From: Phytoseiulus persimilis
Lineage: Eukaryota; Arthropoda; Arachnida; Mesostigmata; Phytoseiidae
Direction: 5' to 3'
Assembly (NCBI GenBank): GCA_037576195.1
Contig: CM075103.1
Span: forward strand, 32,758,723-32,822,722
DNA: 64,000 nt
Positions 25,380 to 37,362 of this stretch are shown here, piece by piece. The notes beneath the pieces were generated by a model. The model had not been told where the DNA came from. It did no database searches and saw nothing but the letters and a program-made list of their open reading frames with translations. The translations under genes and the position numbers were made by a program. How positions within the stretch are numbered: the stretch's first letter is position 1; each line of letters opens with the position of its first letter.

Positions 25380-25513
25380 CCGATCCTCGCCATTTCCGCT
25401 TCAAAATACGCTTCCAGTCGACATCCTACGGCCTGTTCCGCAGAGTTGAAATAGTCGAGGTTGAAATGCGAAAGGTCGAAATAATTAAAGTTGAAATATT
25501 CGAGGTTGTACTG
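25380..25513. mobile_element. pogo-type element terminus, truncated
   Basis: The right end reads CGAGGTTGTACTG followed by TA, matching the element at 7358-7606. Internal words TTCAAAATACGCTTCC and GGCCTGTTCCGCAGAGTTGAA match that element in reverse orientation. The subterminal GTTGAAAT motif is repeated two to three times. I found no matching left terminus, so it is truncated or its other end lies within or beyond the adjoining minisatellite. Confidence 0.65.
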
Positions 25514-25515
25514 TA

Positions 25516-26887
25516 TACGAACTCGATCGGTTGACAAACGACGTTCCTCGGACAGTTTCTGAAGAAGGTCTAGAAACAAAGCATATATGTTTCGATTATC
25601 GACCCGATTGATGCAAACATAGGAGAAAAAAGCGCCATCCATCAAGCTACCGATGGCAAGGAAGAGATCAAGAGTCGACCATGTTTTACCGGATTACGAG
25701 CAAAAGAAGGAAAGATGAGCCGATTGCCGACCTACGTTGACCCCCCTGTATGTTAGTGGAAGTAGGGAAAAGACAGCGTTTGCGCTCGTATGATTGTCGA
25801 AAGGGCCAATTTATTAGTTCCCTCACTTTTGATGATGAACTCGACGGCCGAATCGGCGGATTTCTATTCTCCTGAGATTGTCATCAATCCCAGCCGGCAC
25901 GCCGGACGGAAGTCCCATGCGCAACCGAGATGTTTCGACCGAAGCACGAGAGAGTCGCAGAGAGTTTCTATCTTGTTTCGAACTCTGTATCCATACTCCT
26001 CAACTCTTCCTCGAAGCTTTCACAGTATCAGCATCGAGTTGAACAACGGAAACATCCGACAGATTTCAGGCCATCGACCACGAGGGATCTCACGCCGCCT
26101 TTGACGGCAGAACACAAGACTGTCGGCAGCATAGGGATCTACGAGGACGAATTCGTTACAGAATGGATCTCTCATATGCTTCGTGTAATCTTCGAGGCGG
26201 ATGCAGAGTAGGGAACATGAATATACATTGTATAGTATTGTGTTTTTATTATACTCTGTCACATGCATTGGAATACTCTCGTCAATCGGAGGGAGAGAAC
26301 TGTACCGGTTATCAAGTGGGGCGAGTCAGAAAAGAAGAACGGTACTCAACCGAAAATTGTCCTAACTCAGTCGACGCAGTGGACAGATTTTGGAAGACAT
26401 CATCGAGGAAAGGTTTCCGCATGGATGATATTGAGTGGCTTGTTACCGATAGTACTATCATCTCGTTGGAGTCACTGAAGAGTCACTAAACAACCACACG
26501 AACTTAACGTGGAGCACAATATCACAGATTCAATAATATCCGGCAATATAAAGTATATCATTCCATTAGCTGACAGATAACAACAGCAAGTGATCAGACT
26601 CATATGATCCAACGTAGCGCATCGTTTTCGTCCCGTAAGAGGGAGCTCTTATGCATTTCTGCTCTAATATCTTAATTATCCGCAACAGCCCTCCCTATAG
26701 ATAGTTCACTATTCAACCGAGTAAATCTCACTTTTCCGATTCGGCGTCTGTCGGATGATTGAGCAGCCGCAAGATGATCGTTGCTGTTATATATTCTTAG
26801 CTCAAGACCCTCTTCTTCTTCTCGTTTTGGAAATTTCCCTGCTTCAACTTTCACACCACAGCCTCATCTCCGAAAACCAGAATTTAT
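25516..26887. other. Intergenic, no recognisable gene
   Basis: Moderately AT-rich DNA with only short open frames lacking any recognisable domain. One TAAATCTCACT word occurs at 26722-26732; the same word clusters downstream of both choline transporter genes. Confidence 0.45.
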
Positions 26888-27140
26888 GTATTTGGCGCCC
26901 TCCACGGAAGCGGCGCGAAAAACAGCCCGAATGGCGCGTTCCAAGCCCATCAAACGGCGGCACGGGGAAAGCGGAGGTCAGTGAGAGGAAGACTAAGCGG
27001 CACATTGTAACCATGCTGTGCTGCCCCCTCGCCCGTGGCGTGTTGCCCGCCGCTTCAGCTCCCGCCTCTTGCCTGATGGCCAGTTGACCGACTGTGTTTC
27101 TCGCGCTGCGCTCGCAAAGGGCGTCTGGGACACAAGTACC
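26888..27140. mobile_element. Second copy of the 18.8-kb MITE family (inverted)
   Basis: Compared with the reverse complement of 18839-19037, this segment keeps the order of several words: AACAGCC, AATGGCGCGTTCCAAGCC, a GTTGACCGAC stretch, GTGTTTCTCGCGC, and the terminal CACAAGTACC at 27131-27140. It is about 55 bp longer, with extra sequence in the middle. The left terminus is more diverged (GTATTTGGCG), so the left boundary is approximate and I could not confirm a target duplication. Confidence 0.6.
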
Positions 27141-29009
27141 CGAACACCTATCGTGGCGATATGTTCCAGTGATGTCGATTGAAGTCGATTGTAATCATGG
27201 GACAACACTCGAATATGGATAGACCAATGGCGATCTTCTGAAACGGGTTAAAGGGGTACCGCTCTGATTTCGATGATATTGCGCCCGCATTTAGGATGAA
27301 TCTCGGTTTCCCGTCATGAAGTTCACTATCGAATCTAACCTATACGAACACGGCACTATATTGATCGCCTCGAACGGATGTGTTAACATCTATCGAATCG
27401 GATAGCCTCGACAATGTCAAACCCTTCGGAGACGCTGGTGATTGTTTGACCCTGGTTAGTTCGACGCGAACGTTTCTAGATTTCCGTTGCATCCAAGAAT
27501 TCTCAACTTGTAATTAACTCGACCATTTACGACCATCCGAAGGGTGGAGTCTCGGGAACTACCGAATCTTGACGGAGGACTACGTCTTCCATCTCTACAA
27601 GGTTTTACGATTCCGTTCTGATTCAGCGGATTCGTGGGGCGTCAGTCTTCTTGGGATTCCTCGAGGGTAATGATATTGAAAATCGCCGGCAAGAAAGCTG
27701 TGGTCATCTGACGACGTTGAGTGATCAGATAACACCCGGGGCGATTCCCTCCGGCGTTGATATTCGTTTGGTTCCCTCAAGGACTTGATGCATGGGTGGA
27801 TTTCTCCTCATTTCATTTCCACGTGGTGCCGTTTGGATTACGAGCACTTACACTGAATCACTAGCTTTCCATCGATATGAAGCAGCGTTTATCTGTACCT
27901 CCAGAGTTCTGATCCGGATTGAGAGGAGTCCATCGATCCTCATCAGAATTAAATATCTTCAGCCAGCTTCACTCTCCAATGGTGCTGCCGATTCCGTCCC
28001 GGGGGAGTGGCATCAGACCGAAGTTTTACGGTTGTTCGCGGCACTGAGTTTGGTGGAATTATGATAACTGAAATGATTGATATATCCGGAACCATCGTTT
28101 TAAACAATGTGAAACGATTCATGCTCGATTCAGACATCAATCATCTTCAATGTCTCTACTCGAACGATACATCGAACTAGATACATCCAAGCCACGTTCT
28201 GAGCGCTATTCTGCTTCTGCAATATGTGCGTGTTGAGAAACTTCAGAATGCAGATTTGCGTCGGGAATACGCAGCTTGTGTAAACCAAGTAGATCTCACT
28301 ATCGTTGGATTCGCCATGGAAGCCATTCTTTTCTAAGTTTAAATCTCACTGTCGTGTCCTGACTCCTCGATTCGGAGCCGAAGTTCAAATCTCACTCCAT
28401 GTCCGGAGTGCCGTAAAATCTAACTCACTATCGCTCATGAGTGCATTCGGGTGGACTCCGACAAGATATCAGATTTCATTGCCTTCGGCTATCCAGTTCA
28501 GAGCACACTCCCAACTGATGTGGACCAGTCGTCCTTTGCGGAACCTCTGCCACATCAATGTGTACATTCCTATGAGTACGGAGCTATGAGTACCACATCG
28601 ATGGAGTTTCTCGAAACATCATGAAGGATCTTCATGATGTGTTCCTCATGGTAAATAATTGCTGTTGAAATCACCACATTCTGAGGGATTCAAGAATTTC
28701 CTCGATTCCTCTGGATCTACGCTGTCTCCATCCTGACCAGGATTCTCCGACGTTCAGTAGAACACAGCTCAACCTTAAAACTGAGTAATTTCCAAGTCAG
28801 CCTGTTGATATTCCCAGTATACCTGGAACCGACTATTTCGATGGCAGCGGCTCAAGAATTATTCGTGGCCCGACAGTTCCGACTGTGCTCGACGGATCCT
28901 CATCGACGAACGTACTCACTCCAGCTCAAACGGGCCGAATATATCATGAGTGGGCGCGCCAGTGATTATTTTCGCGATGAGGTCTATTTGTTTGATAAAA
29001 TGAAATCTC
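27141..29009. other. AT-rich intergenic DNA downstream of choline transporter copy A
   Basis: No gene is recognised. It contains a short cluster of ATCTCACT words listed separately and is presumably 3' flanking DNA of the minus-strand transporter gene. Confidence 0.45.
28291..28430. repeat. Degenerate repeat with AAATCTCACT core
   Basis: The word ATCTCACT occurs at 28293-28300, 28343-28350 and 28389-28396 (spacing 50 and 46 bp), with a variant at 28418-28429. Each is followed by ATCG- or GTCG-like sequence, which suggests a short, decayed tandem repeat of about 48 bp. Confidence 0.5.
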
Positions 29010-32000
29010 TCAAAGGTTAGTTGTGCCCAGTTCGGCCGAGAGACCCTGAGTGGGCGGATGGGACGGAACGGAAGATGATGATATGCAACCTGACGGCGCC
29101 AGTTGGGGTTCTCCTCTATCGACCAACTCCGGGTGAAGGTTGAGCGCTGGGTTCACACGACCATTCATCTCGGTCTGGTACGTTTTTGCTCCCTGTAGGC
29201 CTGGAACGAGAATGCACCAGCCATGAGTTCCTCCAGATATATGATTCCCCCTGCCTTTTCACGGAAGAAGTAGAAATCCTGTGACTGTGCTGATGTAAGA
29301 TCCGAACATGACTCACTTGAGTTGAGCACAGTGAGCTCCTCTTGAGGTTCCTGAACCTTGACGATGTCCTCTGGTATATTGACCACGCAGTTGAAGAAGT
29401 CGAGATGCGGGGGAAGACGACCGTTTTCGAAAAGCCATTTAGACAGCAGGGACACTAGAACCAATGTCGCGAAACTGCACAACATTGCGAGGGTCCGGAA
29501 CGGGAACAGTTGGCCGTCTTCCTCGTTGTAATAAGGATACTTGATTATGGCGGGTAGGCCCAGAATCGCTTCCCCGCCAAGTCCTCTCAACGTCAGGCCA
29601 ACGACGTACGCGGCTGCGGAGGGCGAGAGAGTCAGGAACAGTCTTAGAATTTCACTGGCAACGCAAAGAGAGTTCGAATTCCAGGCTTCTCCTCATAATG
29701 TTGAGAGAGGAAGATACTCACCGAGGGATCCATAAGTGTTCACATACTTTTTGAGATAGACGACGGAGGTCAGCTGCGGGAACAGAATTACATACACCAA
29801 GTCCGAGGAGAGGTACCAGAGACCGTAGACGGACTTGACCGTGAGCGCCATCGCAGTCGCCATTATTCCGACAAAAATTATTGAGGCCTTCATCACCAAA
29901 ATCACTTCATTTTCCGAGGCCTGCGGGGCGGAGACAACTCTTTAAGGACCAAGTGCATCCATGTGTATCGCTGGATACTTCCTCGTTCCTTTAGGAGAAC
30001 ACAGGCAGTCAATGCCTCGAAACCTCGATGAGACATAACTCACGTTCTGTCTAAAGATGAGCTTGTAGACATTACGCGCGAACATTGATGCAGCCGATAG
30101 GATCGAAGAGTCCGAGGATGACATCACGGCTGCGGAGACGGCTCCGAGGCCGAGGCATGATACGAAAGCCGGCGTCAGGTATTGGAGCACCAAGGGTAGA
30201 ACCAACGCTGACTCTTTGTCGGTGAGCGGATACGGGCCGTGATAGTCAGTCTCGTTCCAGCGAGTTGCCTTGGCAACCGCGCCCATGATCATGGCGGGAA
30301 CCGCCATCACGATGCAACCGACCGCGGCCACGTAGCTCAACAACTGAGCTTTGAAGGCGCTGCGGCATGAGAGGACCCGTTGGAAATAAACTTGCCACGG
30401 GATCCCTCCAAGCATCAGCAGGAGGCCGCAGTCGAGCCAGACTCCGAAATACTTCGGGTTGACCGAGCCGATCCAGTCGTTCGAAGGGTAAGTCAGAGTG
30501 CCAACAGCTGCGTTGCTCACGCAGAATGGAATGCAGACCCACTGTGGGGGCAGAAGAAGAATTTGAGCCAGACATCCAAGCGAGAAAGCGCTAAACGTGT
30601 TAAACGCGTTCGCAGAAGTGCCAGACCGCGACAATGTATGGTTACGAGCAGTAAACGGCTCAAGCGTTCTCCTGTCGAGTCCGGCTGTGAAACTTCGGAT
30701 GGCAATCCTGTTGCTGATTTGCATTTGAATGTCGTTCGAGAACTCTAGACACTCACCAGGCCGAGGAAGATACAGAACAGCTGGATAACATCGGTGTACG
30801 CAACCGAATACAGTCCTCCAAACAGCGTGTATATTAGGGCTATGCAGGCGGAGGATATGATGGACGTGTTGTTGTCTAAATCCATGATGACGCCCACGGT
30901 TGCTCCTTGGAGAGCAAAAACGAGTTTTGAGAATTGTTGTCTATCGATTGTGGTGCTCGGATGAGGCATCAGGATGAATTATCTCTTGCAGTGAATTGAG
31001 CGCTCCAGCGGGAGTTTTCGAGAAGCTCGGAGAATATGAATCAAGAACGACGCTTCCCGACTCACGGGACCGTGAAGGAGGGTTCGGGTGAGGAGAAAAC
31101 GGCTCGGGGCTACGAAATCTCTCCTCGATAGAACCCGGACCTCTCGCGACCCTGAACTAAGCGGCAACATTCGGAACAGCAGGAACGGAATCTCGTCTCT
31201 CCTCCCCAGCGCCTCCTCCAGCGCCTTTCGCGAAGGGCAATATCAAAACCATGAGAGGTTGGGCCCCGAGCTCCGAGAGACGAATTCCGTTTCGATTGAT
31301 GGGTAGATACGACGCATGACGAATGTTCCTCTGGCCAGCACCCGAAAAAGGAACAATCCTCGTGGCTGAGGTGATTCCCTCGAATGGTTTCGCTCGAAGG
31401 ACTTACCGAGAGCAGCAAGTATCGCCGCAGACCAGAACACTTCGCCGCACAGGGCCGGAATGAAGAGCAGCCCGCCCATTCGACCTCCGAACAGTTCTTG
31501 GAAAGGGTCCAACATAGTGACGTAACCCTCAGCACGCATCTTGTTCGCGAAAAAGTAGCCACCTGTTGGAAACGAAAATCTTCACCACTGAGCCGAGTTT
31601 CGGGCGGAGCCGGCAGTTTTCCGCTTGATCGAACCGGAAACAATGAGCTCCATCGAGGGAAGTGTTGACAATGATTCGAGCGGCCAGATGAGATCGATTC
31701 TGCTCACCCAGGACCAATGACAGCGCGTATCCCATTGGCGCTTGAGTCCACATGATCCCGTCTTTGAAAACGGATTCCGCCGTCCCATTGATGTAACCGC
31801 CTCCAACCCAAGTCGCCGTCATCGTGAATATTCCGACGAATAATCCTGAAACGAACGCATGATTGATCAGTCCGAGATGAGTCTCACTTAGGACCTCGTC
31901 GCATCCTGCAGCCTCACTGATCAAGCTGAGCGAGAACCTTCTCGACGATAACGGGGATGCGATACCCCCGAGGATCGGAAGGAGCAAAGGATCGGGTCTG

Positions 32001-32919
32001 TTTGAAGGTGACGAACGCTCCCGGAGCGCCAGTGCTCAGGGCTGACGACTACTCGGAAGATAATCGGGGAAGTCGGTGGAACCGAAAGGCTGTTACTGGG
32101 GCTCGCTGATTGGATCGAAACTCTCCCGATCGATACTGGCTGCGCCCGCCGACGCAACGACTTGTCGCGATAACACGCCGAGATGATCATGCGATCAGAA
32201 TGATTGGATGCAATGTAGGATCAAGATCGTACCGGAAACCCGAAAGCCTTATTCTTCGGTTGCTAGAGTAGCTGTTACAGAGTTTTGAAATTCGAACGCG
32301 GGGCTGCGTAGCGAATTTTCCCGTGTGGCTTCGTTCAGGATCCCGAATCTGCATATATATGCTCGCGTCGAGGAAGTCGCGACATGAAACGCTCTCTCTC
32401 TCTCTTGGGCTTCGCATCTCGAGCGTCTCACGGTGACGAAATGCTCCGTGGAGAACCCTTCCAGCCATAGGGCTGGAGAATTTCCCCATCGCAGTAACGT
32501 CGCAATCGCTGTGCAATCGCGCTCGTTACGCGGAGAAAATGGAAGCGCTGCTCGAACGTTCCGACCCGTTGCCTCTGCGCGGGGTGCATTCGCGCTTTCA
32601 GGCTCCAAGCAGTGGCATCTGATCATGAAGTACGACGAACCAACGAAATCACCAATCGGTGCCTGGATTGCAGCAATCAGCCCTCTGATGCGCCGGGCAT
32701 TGCGAGATACTTACCCCGATTCGAAGTTTCGCGCTCACTCCACACAGACAGGGAACCATTCGTGAACTCACCGATATTCCGCCCCGCTAACATGACTTCG
32801 TCTGCTTCGCCCTCCTCGCCGGTACGTTTCCCGCTCTTGCGTCCTGCCCATATCCCGACAGCGAGAATCAAGATGTAGAAGAGCACCACGGATATGATGC
32901 CAGCAAAGTTCACCGTCAT
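29010..32919 (-). CDS. SLC5A7: High-affinity choline transporter, copy A (complete)
   Basis: A Na+-dependent choline symporter of the SLC5 family, located in presynaptic membranes, where it recovers choline for acetylcholine synthesis. The eight coding exons are 32919-32772, 31845-31708, 31562-31407, 30905-30757, 30541-30044, 29920-29722, 29613-29317 and 29200-29010 (148, 138, 156, 149, 498, 199, 297 and 191 nt). All junctions are GT-AG and phases agree, giving 591 aa (human CHT1 has 580). Family-specific stretches include [87 protein letters not shown] and [12 protein letters not shown]. About a dozen hydrophobic segments are spread along it. The short cytoplasmic tail ends GTTNL. The start is the first Met, directly before the conserved first membrane helix. 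No stop or frameshift was seen. It is paired with copy B at 43.3-48.6 kb. Confidence 0.95.
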
Positions 32920-34865
32920 GATTCAGTGTATTTGCCCTCGATCGTCCCGGTCAACAGAGGCTTATCCGGAGAAGGCGATATCGAAGGCTGTCTCTGCTTC
33001 CACCGTTGTAGACCGCGGCAGCCTCAAGAGTAGGTCACTCGAGTCTGGCTCGCTGAGCCGCGACCCACCCAGAATCCAAAGCCTGGAACAACGAACGTTC
33101 TTAGGTCGCTGCTTGCTGGGATCCGCTCCCGTTTGGGAGCCGAGGATTGAGAACCTAGGGATGAGAATCCGTCGAGCTGTTACGTTCCATCAATGAAGGC
33201 TCCTTCTTCCCTCCACCATTTATAAGCGGAGCTGACAATAGTCAGAGACTGATAAAGTTCGGCGTTGAGCGGGAGTCAACGAACTTCTCTCTTCCGTTTG
33301 TCATACAAGGTGCTCTAACGCGCCTCTCTAGCCGATTGCGTGCCTGACCATGGTCCGGAGTTCATCTTTCGTCGTGCTATCGTGAGAATCGAGTTTCATT
33401 CTCGAACTTTGCGTTCATCATTTTGACGCGGACAGATCGAGAAAATGAGCTTATTCAGGATTGAAATGCTCACTCCGTCGAGCGAGAGTTCCACATGGGT
33501 CTCAGAACTCATGATCTGGAGTTTCGTCGAAGTCTTTCGCGAGCTTTTTCGAGTTTCCTCTATGAGAGTAAAGAATATTCTTCACAGTTGTTTCTTCGAA
33601 TTCCTCGCTCTGATCATTGGAGACGATGAAAACTATCTGATGTTCGGAGCTCTTTCTCTTCGCAGTCCGAGCGATAGGTGGGTAATTTATATCCCTACCC
33701 TATTATGCCCCTATCATTTTCGCACTCACAGTGACTATTGCGAATCAAAGGGTCTTCAGCTTTTGAGTTGCTTTCCCAACGAATATCGTGGACGACTGAA
33801 GGCACGGGATGCCTCAGCTCACATTGCAAACAATGAAATCGAGATTTTCGAGCCGTCACGCAAAGCCCATATCATTCAGGTTGTCTGACATGGAGCTAAG
33901 GGTTCACAATCCATGGGTTCCGCTTCGACCGAGAACATGGTTGAGAAAAGGGTCTGCGGAAGCGAAGCTACAAGCGCAGAGCCCTCCCATGACTCCTTCC
34001 AAAATCTTTGGGAAAGACTCGGAAGAGAATACGGGAGTCGTTATGACAGATTGGTCGGCGCTCCTCGGGCCGAGTTCCTCCCGAATCGATATGTGGAACG
34101 CACGGAGTTGGGGAGGGGCGAGCGCTCCCGGTCCGTCTTCGTAGGAACTGTGTATTCAAATCGGGGACGTTTGGTATCTTCAACTCCAGCCCTACGGCGA
34201 GCAAGGTTCTCAGATGCCGGTAGAGGTTTTCGAAGGAAGGCAGTTCCCCGGAACTTGCCCCGGAGGGTAGGAATGGGAGTCTTCCCATATCATGAATCGA
34301 GCTCTCCGCCCCAATCTCGCTCTATGATTGTCAGACATCGGCCTGGACCCCTGAGCTACCACTGTTCCATCAAATGTTCCGTGAACTTTCTGATTTTCAT
34401 TGAGTCTTCATAGTAAAGAGATTATTTTCGTCTAAATAAAATCGACACCGGCATGAAAGACACACAAAGATCAGATTCGACAAATCGATTCGAGCGTTTT
34501 TGATCGGGTTCCCATCAGGAAGCGGTTCGAGAATGGCCAATGATGGCAAGATCGAACTGACGAGTGGGAGTCCGAGGAATCCCTCCGATCACGGAAGGTT
34601 GCTGAGCTCTATCAACAAAGCAGGAACTTGAATTGCGCAGACTTACAATCAATCGCTCGGAGATGGTTGCCAGCCGGCTGGTTATCTAGGCACTTCGCGA
34701 ATTCATTGCTCGGCCTAACTCCTGATTTCCTAGCGATGGCTCGTTGTCTCTTCTTTCTGTCCTGCTCCACACTTCAATGAGTCGTCGGCAGCAAGCGATG
34801 ATTGGGAACTCTAATGAAGCGCCCTATGGAGAAGGTTTCAAAGCTTCTATTCGAACTCTTATCAG
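32920..34865. other. Upstream region of choline transporter copy A
   Basis: Between the start codon and the conserved upstream block at 34.87 kb I see no recognisable coding exon. It may be a first intron if the 34.9-35.3 kb block contains a 5' untranslated exon. Confidence 0.4.
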
Positions 34866-35375
34866 CAACGCGCACAACTGTCGCCCCATCTAAGGCTCGT
34901 TTGTTTCGAGGGAGAGTTGCGGTGTCGAACCGAACTTTTACTCTGGCCCGGACTCATGTATGGCTTGACAGTGGATGAATTGAAAACAAAAAGCTCAGAG
35001 TTTCGAGATGAGCTGCCAGCCGATTCCAGAAATTGTATCGATTTGTTGCAAGGGATTGGACTTTCACGAAAACTCGGGAGTGTATGAGCGCCACAAGTCC
35101 GGGCCGAGACTGGAGCTCGTCTGAGGACGAAGGCAGGAGTGGGAGAAGGCCGCAACCTCAATCAATGCCTCAAATGGGAAAGGGCAATAGGAACGGGCAT
35201 GCGCGCGGCGGGATCCACGACCCAAGGAGGACACCGCGTTCTTTCCTCTGGCGTCACACAGATACGTAGAGGGAAAGAGTTTGCGACCCGTACATTAGCC
35301 TGAACTACGATAACAAACGAAACGGACCCAAGTCGCCCCCGATCCGAGGCTAATATCACGAACCTCCAGAAACCA
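34866..35375 (-). promoter_or_regulatory. Candidate upstream control region or 5' exon of transporter copy A
   Basis: This non-coding block matches 51839-52420, which lies at a comparable place upstream of copy B. Shared features in the same order are TCGCCCCATC, GTGTCGAACCGAA, a 32-bp perfect match (34938-34969), AGTCCGGGCC (35096-35105), CCTCAATCAAT, GGGCATGCGC (35195-35204, similar to an NRF1 site) and a CGTCA half-site (TGGCGTCA, 35249-35256), then CAAACGAAAC and CTCCAGAAACC. The word GGCCCGGACT at 34945-34954 is the exact reverse complement of AGTCCGGGCC. Open frames in the two blocks do not correspond, so the conservation is not coding. The promoter assignment is inference. Confidence 0.55.
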
Positions 35376-37228
35376 CTTGGGAATCTGAATAAGGTTCTCC
35401 AGTGCAATCTGTTACAAGTTTCCCGATACTACCTCTTCGCGCGGGATTCAGTCCTCCATTGACCACAGAGGAGCATAGAGCGCCGCTCCTGCGGGCGTAA
35501 AGGAGCAGCCTCCAGACATCACAGAGCTCCGAAAACAAGAGAAACGTCCCGAGGAGAGCCCAATCAAGTTTTCTTTGTCTAATCGTCGAGCCGCGCCGAT
35601 GCTACCGCTCAGAGAGGATTTTTCGGAGCTCTAACTATGAGGAGTCTCGAAGGATATATGGGAACAAAGGCGGGTCTCAGGAACTGGTCACGAAGCTGGC
35701 CGCAGAGCAGAGCCGGTTGACGCTTGAGAGTGGAGTAGCCAACGCGAGGAGAGTCAGACTCAAGAAACGATCACAAAGTGTCCGCAGCTGGCCGAAGAAC
35801 ATATCTTTATGCTTCACCAGTGTGAAGGTTCACGCGTTCAACGGACTGTGGAGACCGTGGGTGCTTCGTACACCTGCACGACAAGGAATGCATCGTACTA
35901 TGAGGACTCTGAGAAGAGGTTGCTTTGCGACACGCCTCCAATTGAGATCTCGGTATATTTCGCTCCTGCTTCGGGCTTATCGCAAGCGGGAACGTCTGAA
36001 GAACGGAGCCCCGTTTGACAACCTCGAAGTGGCGAGTGGAGCAGACTACGCTTCTCGCTTTCATAAGTGGCAAATTTCGCGCCTCAACATTGAATAAAAT
36101 TGCGGAAGGCCTAGAGCGAGAGAACCTCGAATGTAAACTACGGACCAAGCTCTGCGCTCAATCGTCTTTTTTACGCTCCTAATCGGATGATAATTTGCAT
36201 TGCTGAATCCAATTGGATCGCCCAGGGGGCGCACGATATCTGTCTGAGGCGGGCAACACGACGCGGCGCTAGCACAAACATAGTTGTGTCGAGGTGGCCT
36301 AGCAAGACCAACGGGTACGGTCGGCAGGCGGGTAAATAATCAATCCGACGACCGAGCTCCTTCGATCGATGAACACTCTGTATCACTGGGCGAGACCGCT
36401 GGCAATTATCGCCGCAAGAGGCTGTTGTCGAGCGACCGGAATGGTTTCAGACTCTGGAAAATACCCGAACCTAATGCCGGCAACGACAGAAAAAAGCCAG
36501 AGAGGGTGTTCGTTCTTCGTCGATGTGCTTCTACTTTGTTCGCAATAAGTTTCCTCAGAAACGGACATTCATTCAGAGGAGGCTCCACTTGATCGCCACG
36601 GAAGCTTGGCTTAGAATAAGGTGAATGAGATTGTCCATGTCCAACGAATCAACATCAGAGCCGGAATTCAAACGGGAATTCTTCGCAAAGGACTTTTTTC
36701 GGTCTCTAGGTTCCCGTTCCCGTCATTTCCGGCACATCGGGAGGATACCCGCGGTGCTTTGGGTCCAAAAGAACCCCACTTGGCCTCAGTGAAGCTCGAG
36801 GGTGAAGTGCTCCGAGAAAAAGACGACGCGCAAACAACGAGCCCGAGACGATAACAGGAACTTTGATGCGTGAGATTCGGCCCTCTCATCCGAGGGCTTG
36901 GAATCATCACCCAAAACTCGCTCATAGCATCTCCCTGATCCTCCTGGAAGACGGAATCCGGCCCAGCGGTCTTCCAGGAGGATAGGCCCATGGAAGGAGG
37001 CGTGCACAGAGGATGTTGCACCAACCGAATTAGCCCAAGCGTCGGTCGTCGGACCTCGAAGATCGGAGTGATGTTCTCCGGAGAGCATTGTTTTTTTCAG
37101 TCTCCATGTTATCGCATCGGTTCTGCAGTTCCCTTCCGAACGAGATGGGGAACTTCCCTTCCGATGGAAATTCCCTCTTCTGCTTTGTACAAACTCTTAT
37201 GGGTATAGGCATCCATGAGAACGAGGCA

Positions 37229-37362
37229 CTTTGGCCGCAGATATTTCGGTCAGACTTCTTGGCTCAGAGACATTTCGACTCAGGAACATTTCGGCTCCAA
37301 GAGTTCCGACCCTGAGAGTTTCCGGCGCCAGACCTCTCGGCCTCGGACTTTTTCGGCGAGAA
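37229..37362. repeat. Tandem 15-16 bp minisatellite
   Basis: About eight to nine degenerate units follow a consensus near ATTTCGGCTCAGAGAC, for example ATTTCGACTCAGGAAC followed by ATTTCGGCTCCAAGAG. Unit length varies between 14 and 16, so there is no conserved reading frame. Confidence 0.7.

Noticed and set aside
25199..25645. 148-codon minus-strand frame rich in Tyr, Phe and Asn
   Set aside because: It spans a pogo-type terminus and minisatellite units, so the apparent repeats are mobile-element and satellite sequence.
34862..35161. 99-codon minus-strand frame in the conserved upstream block
   Set aside because: The corresponding block at 51.8-52.2 kb does not keep this frame, so the conservation is not protein-coding.
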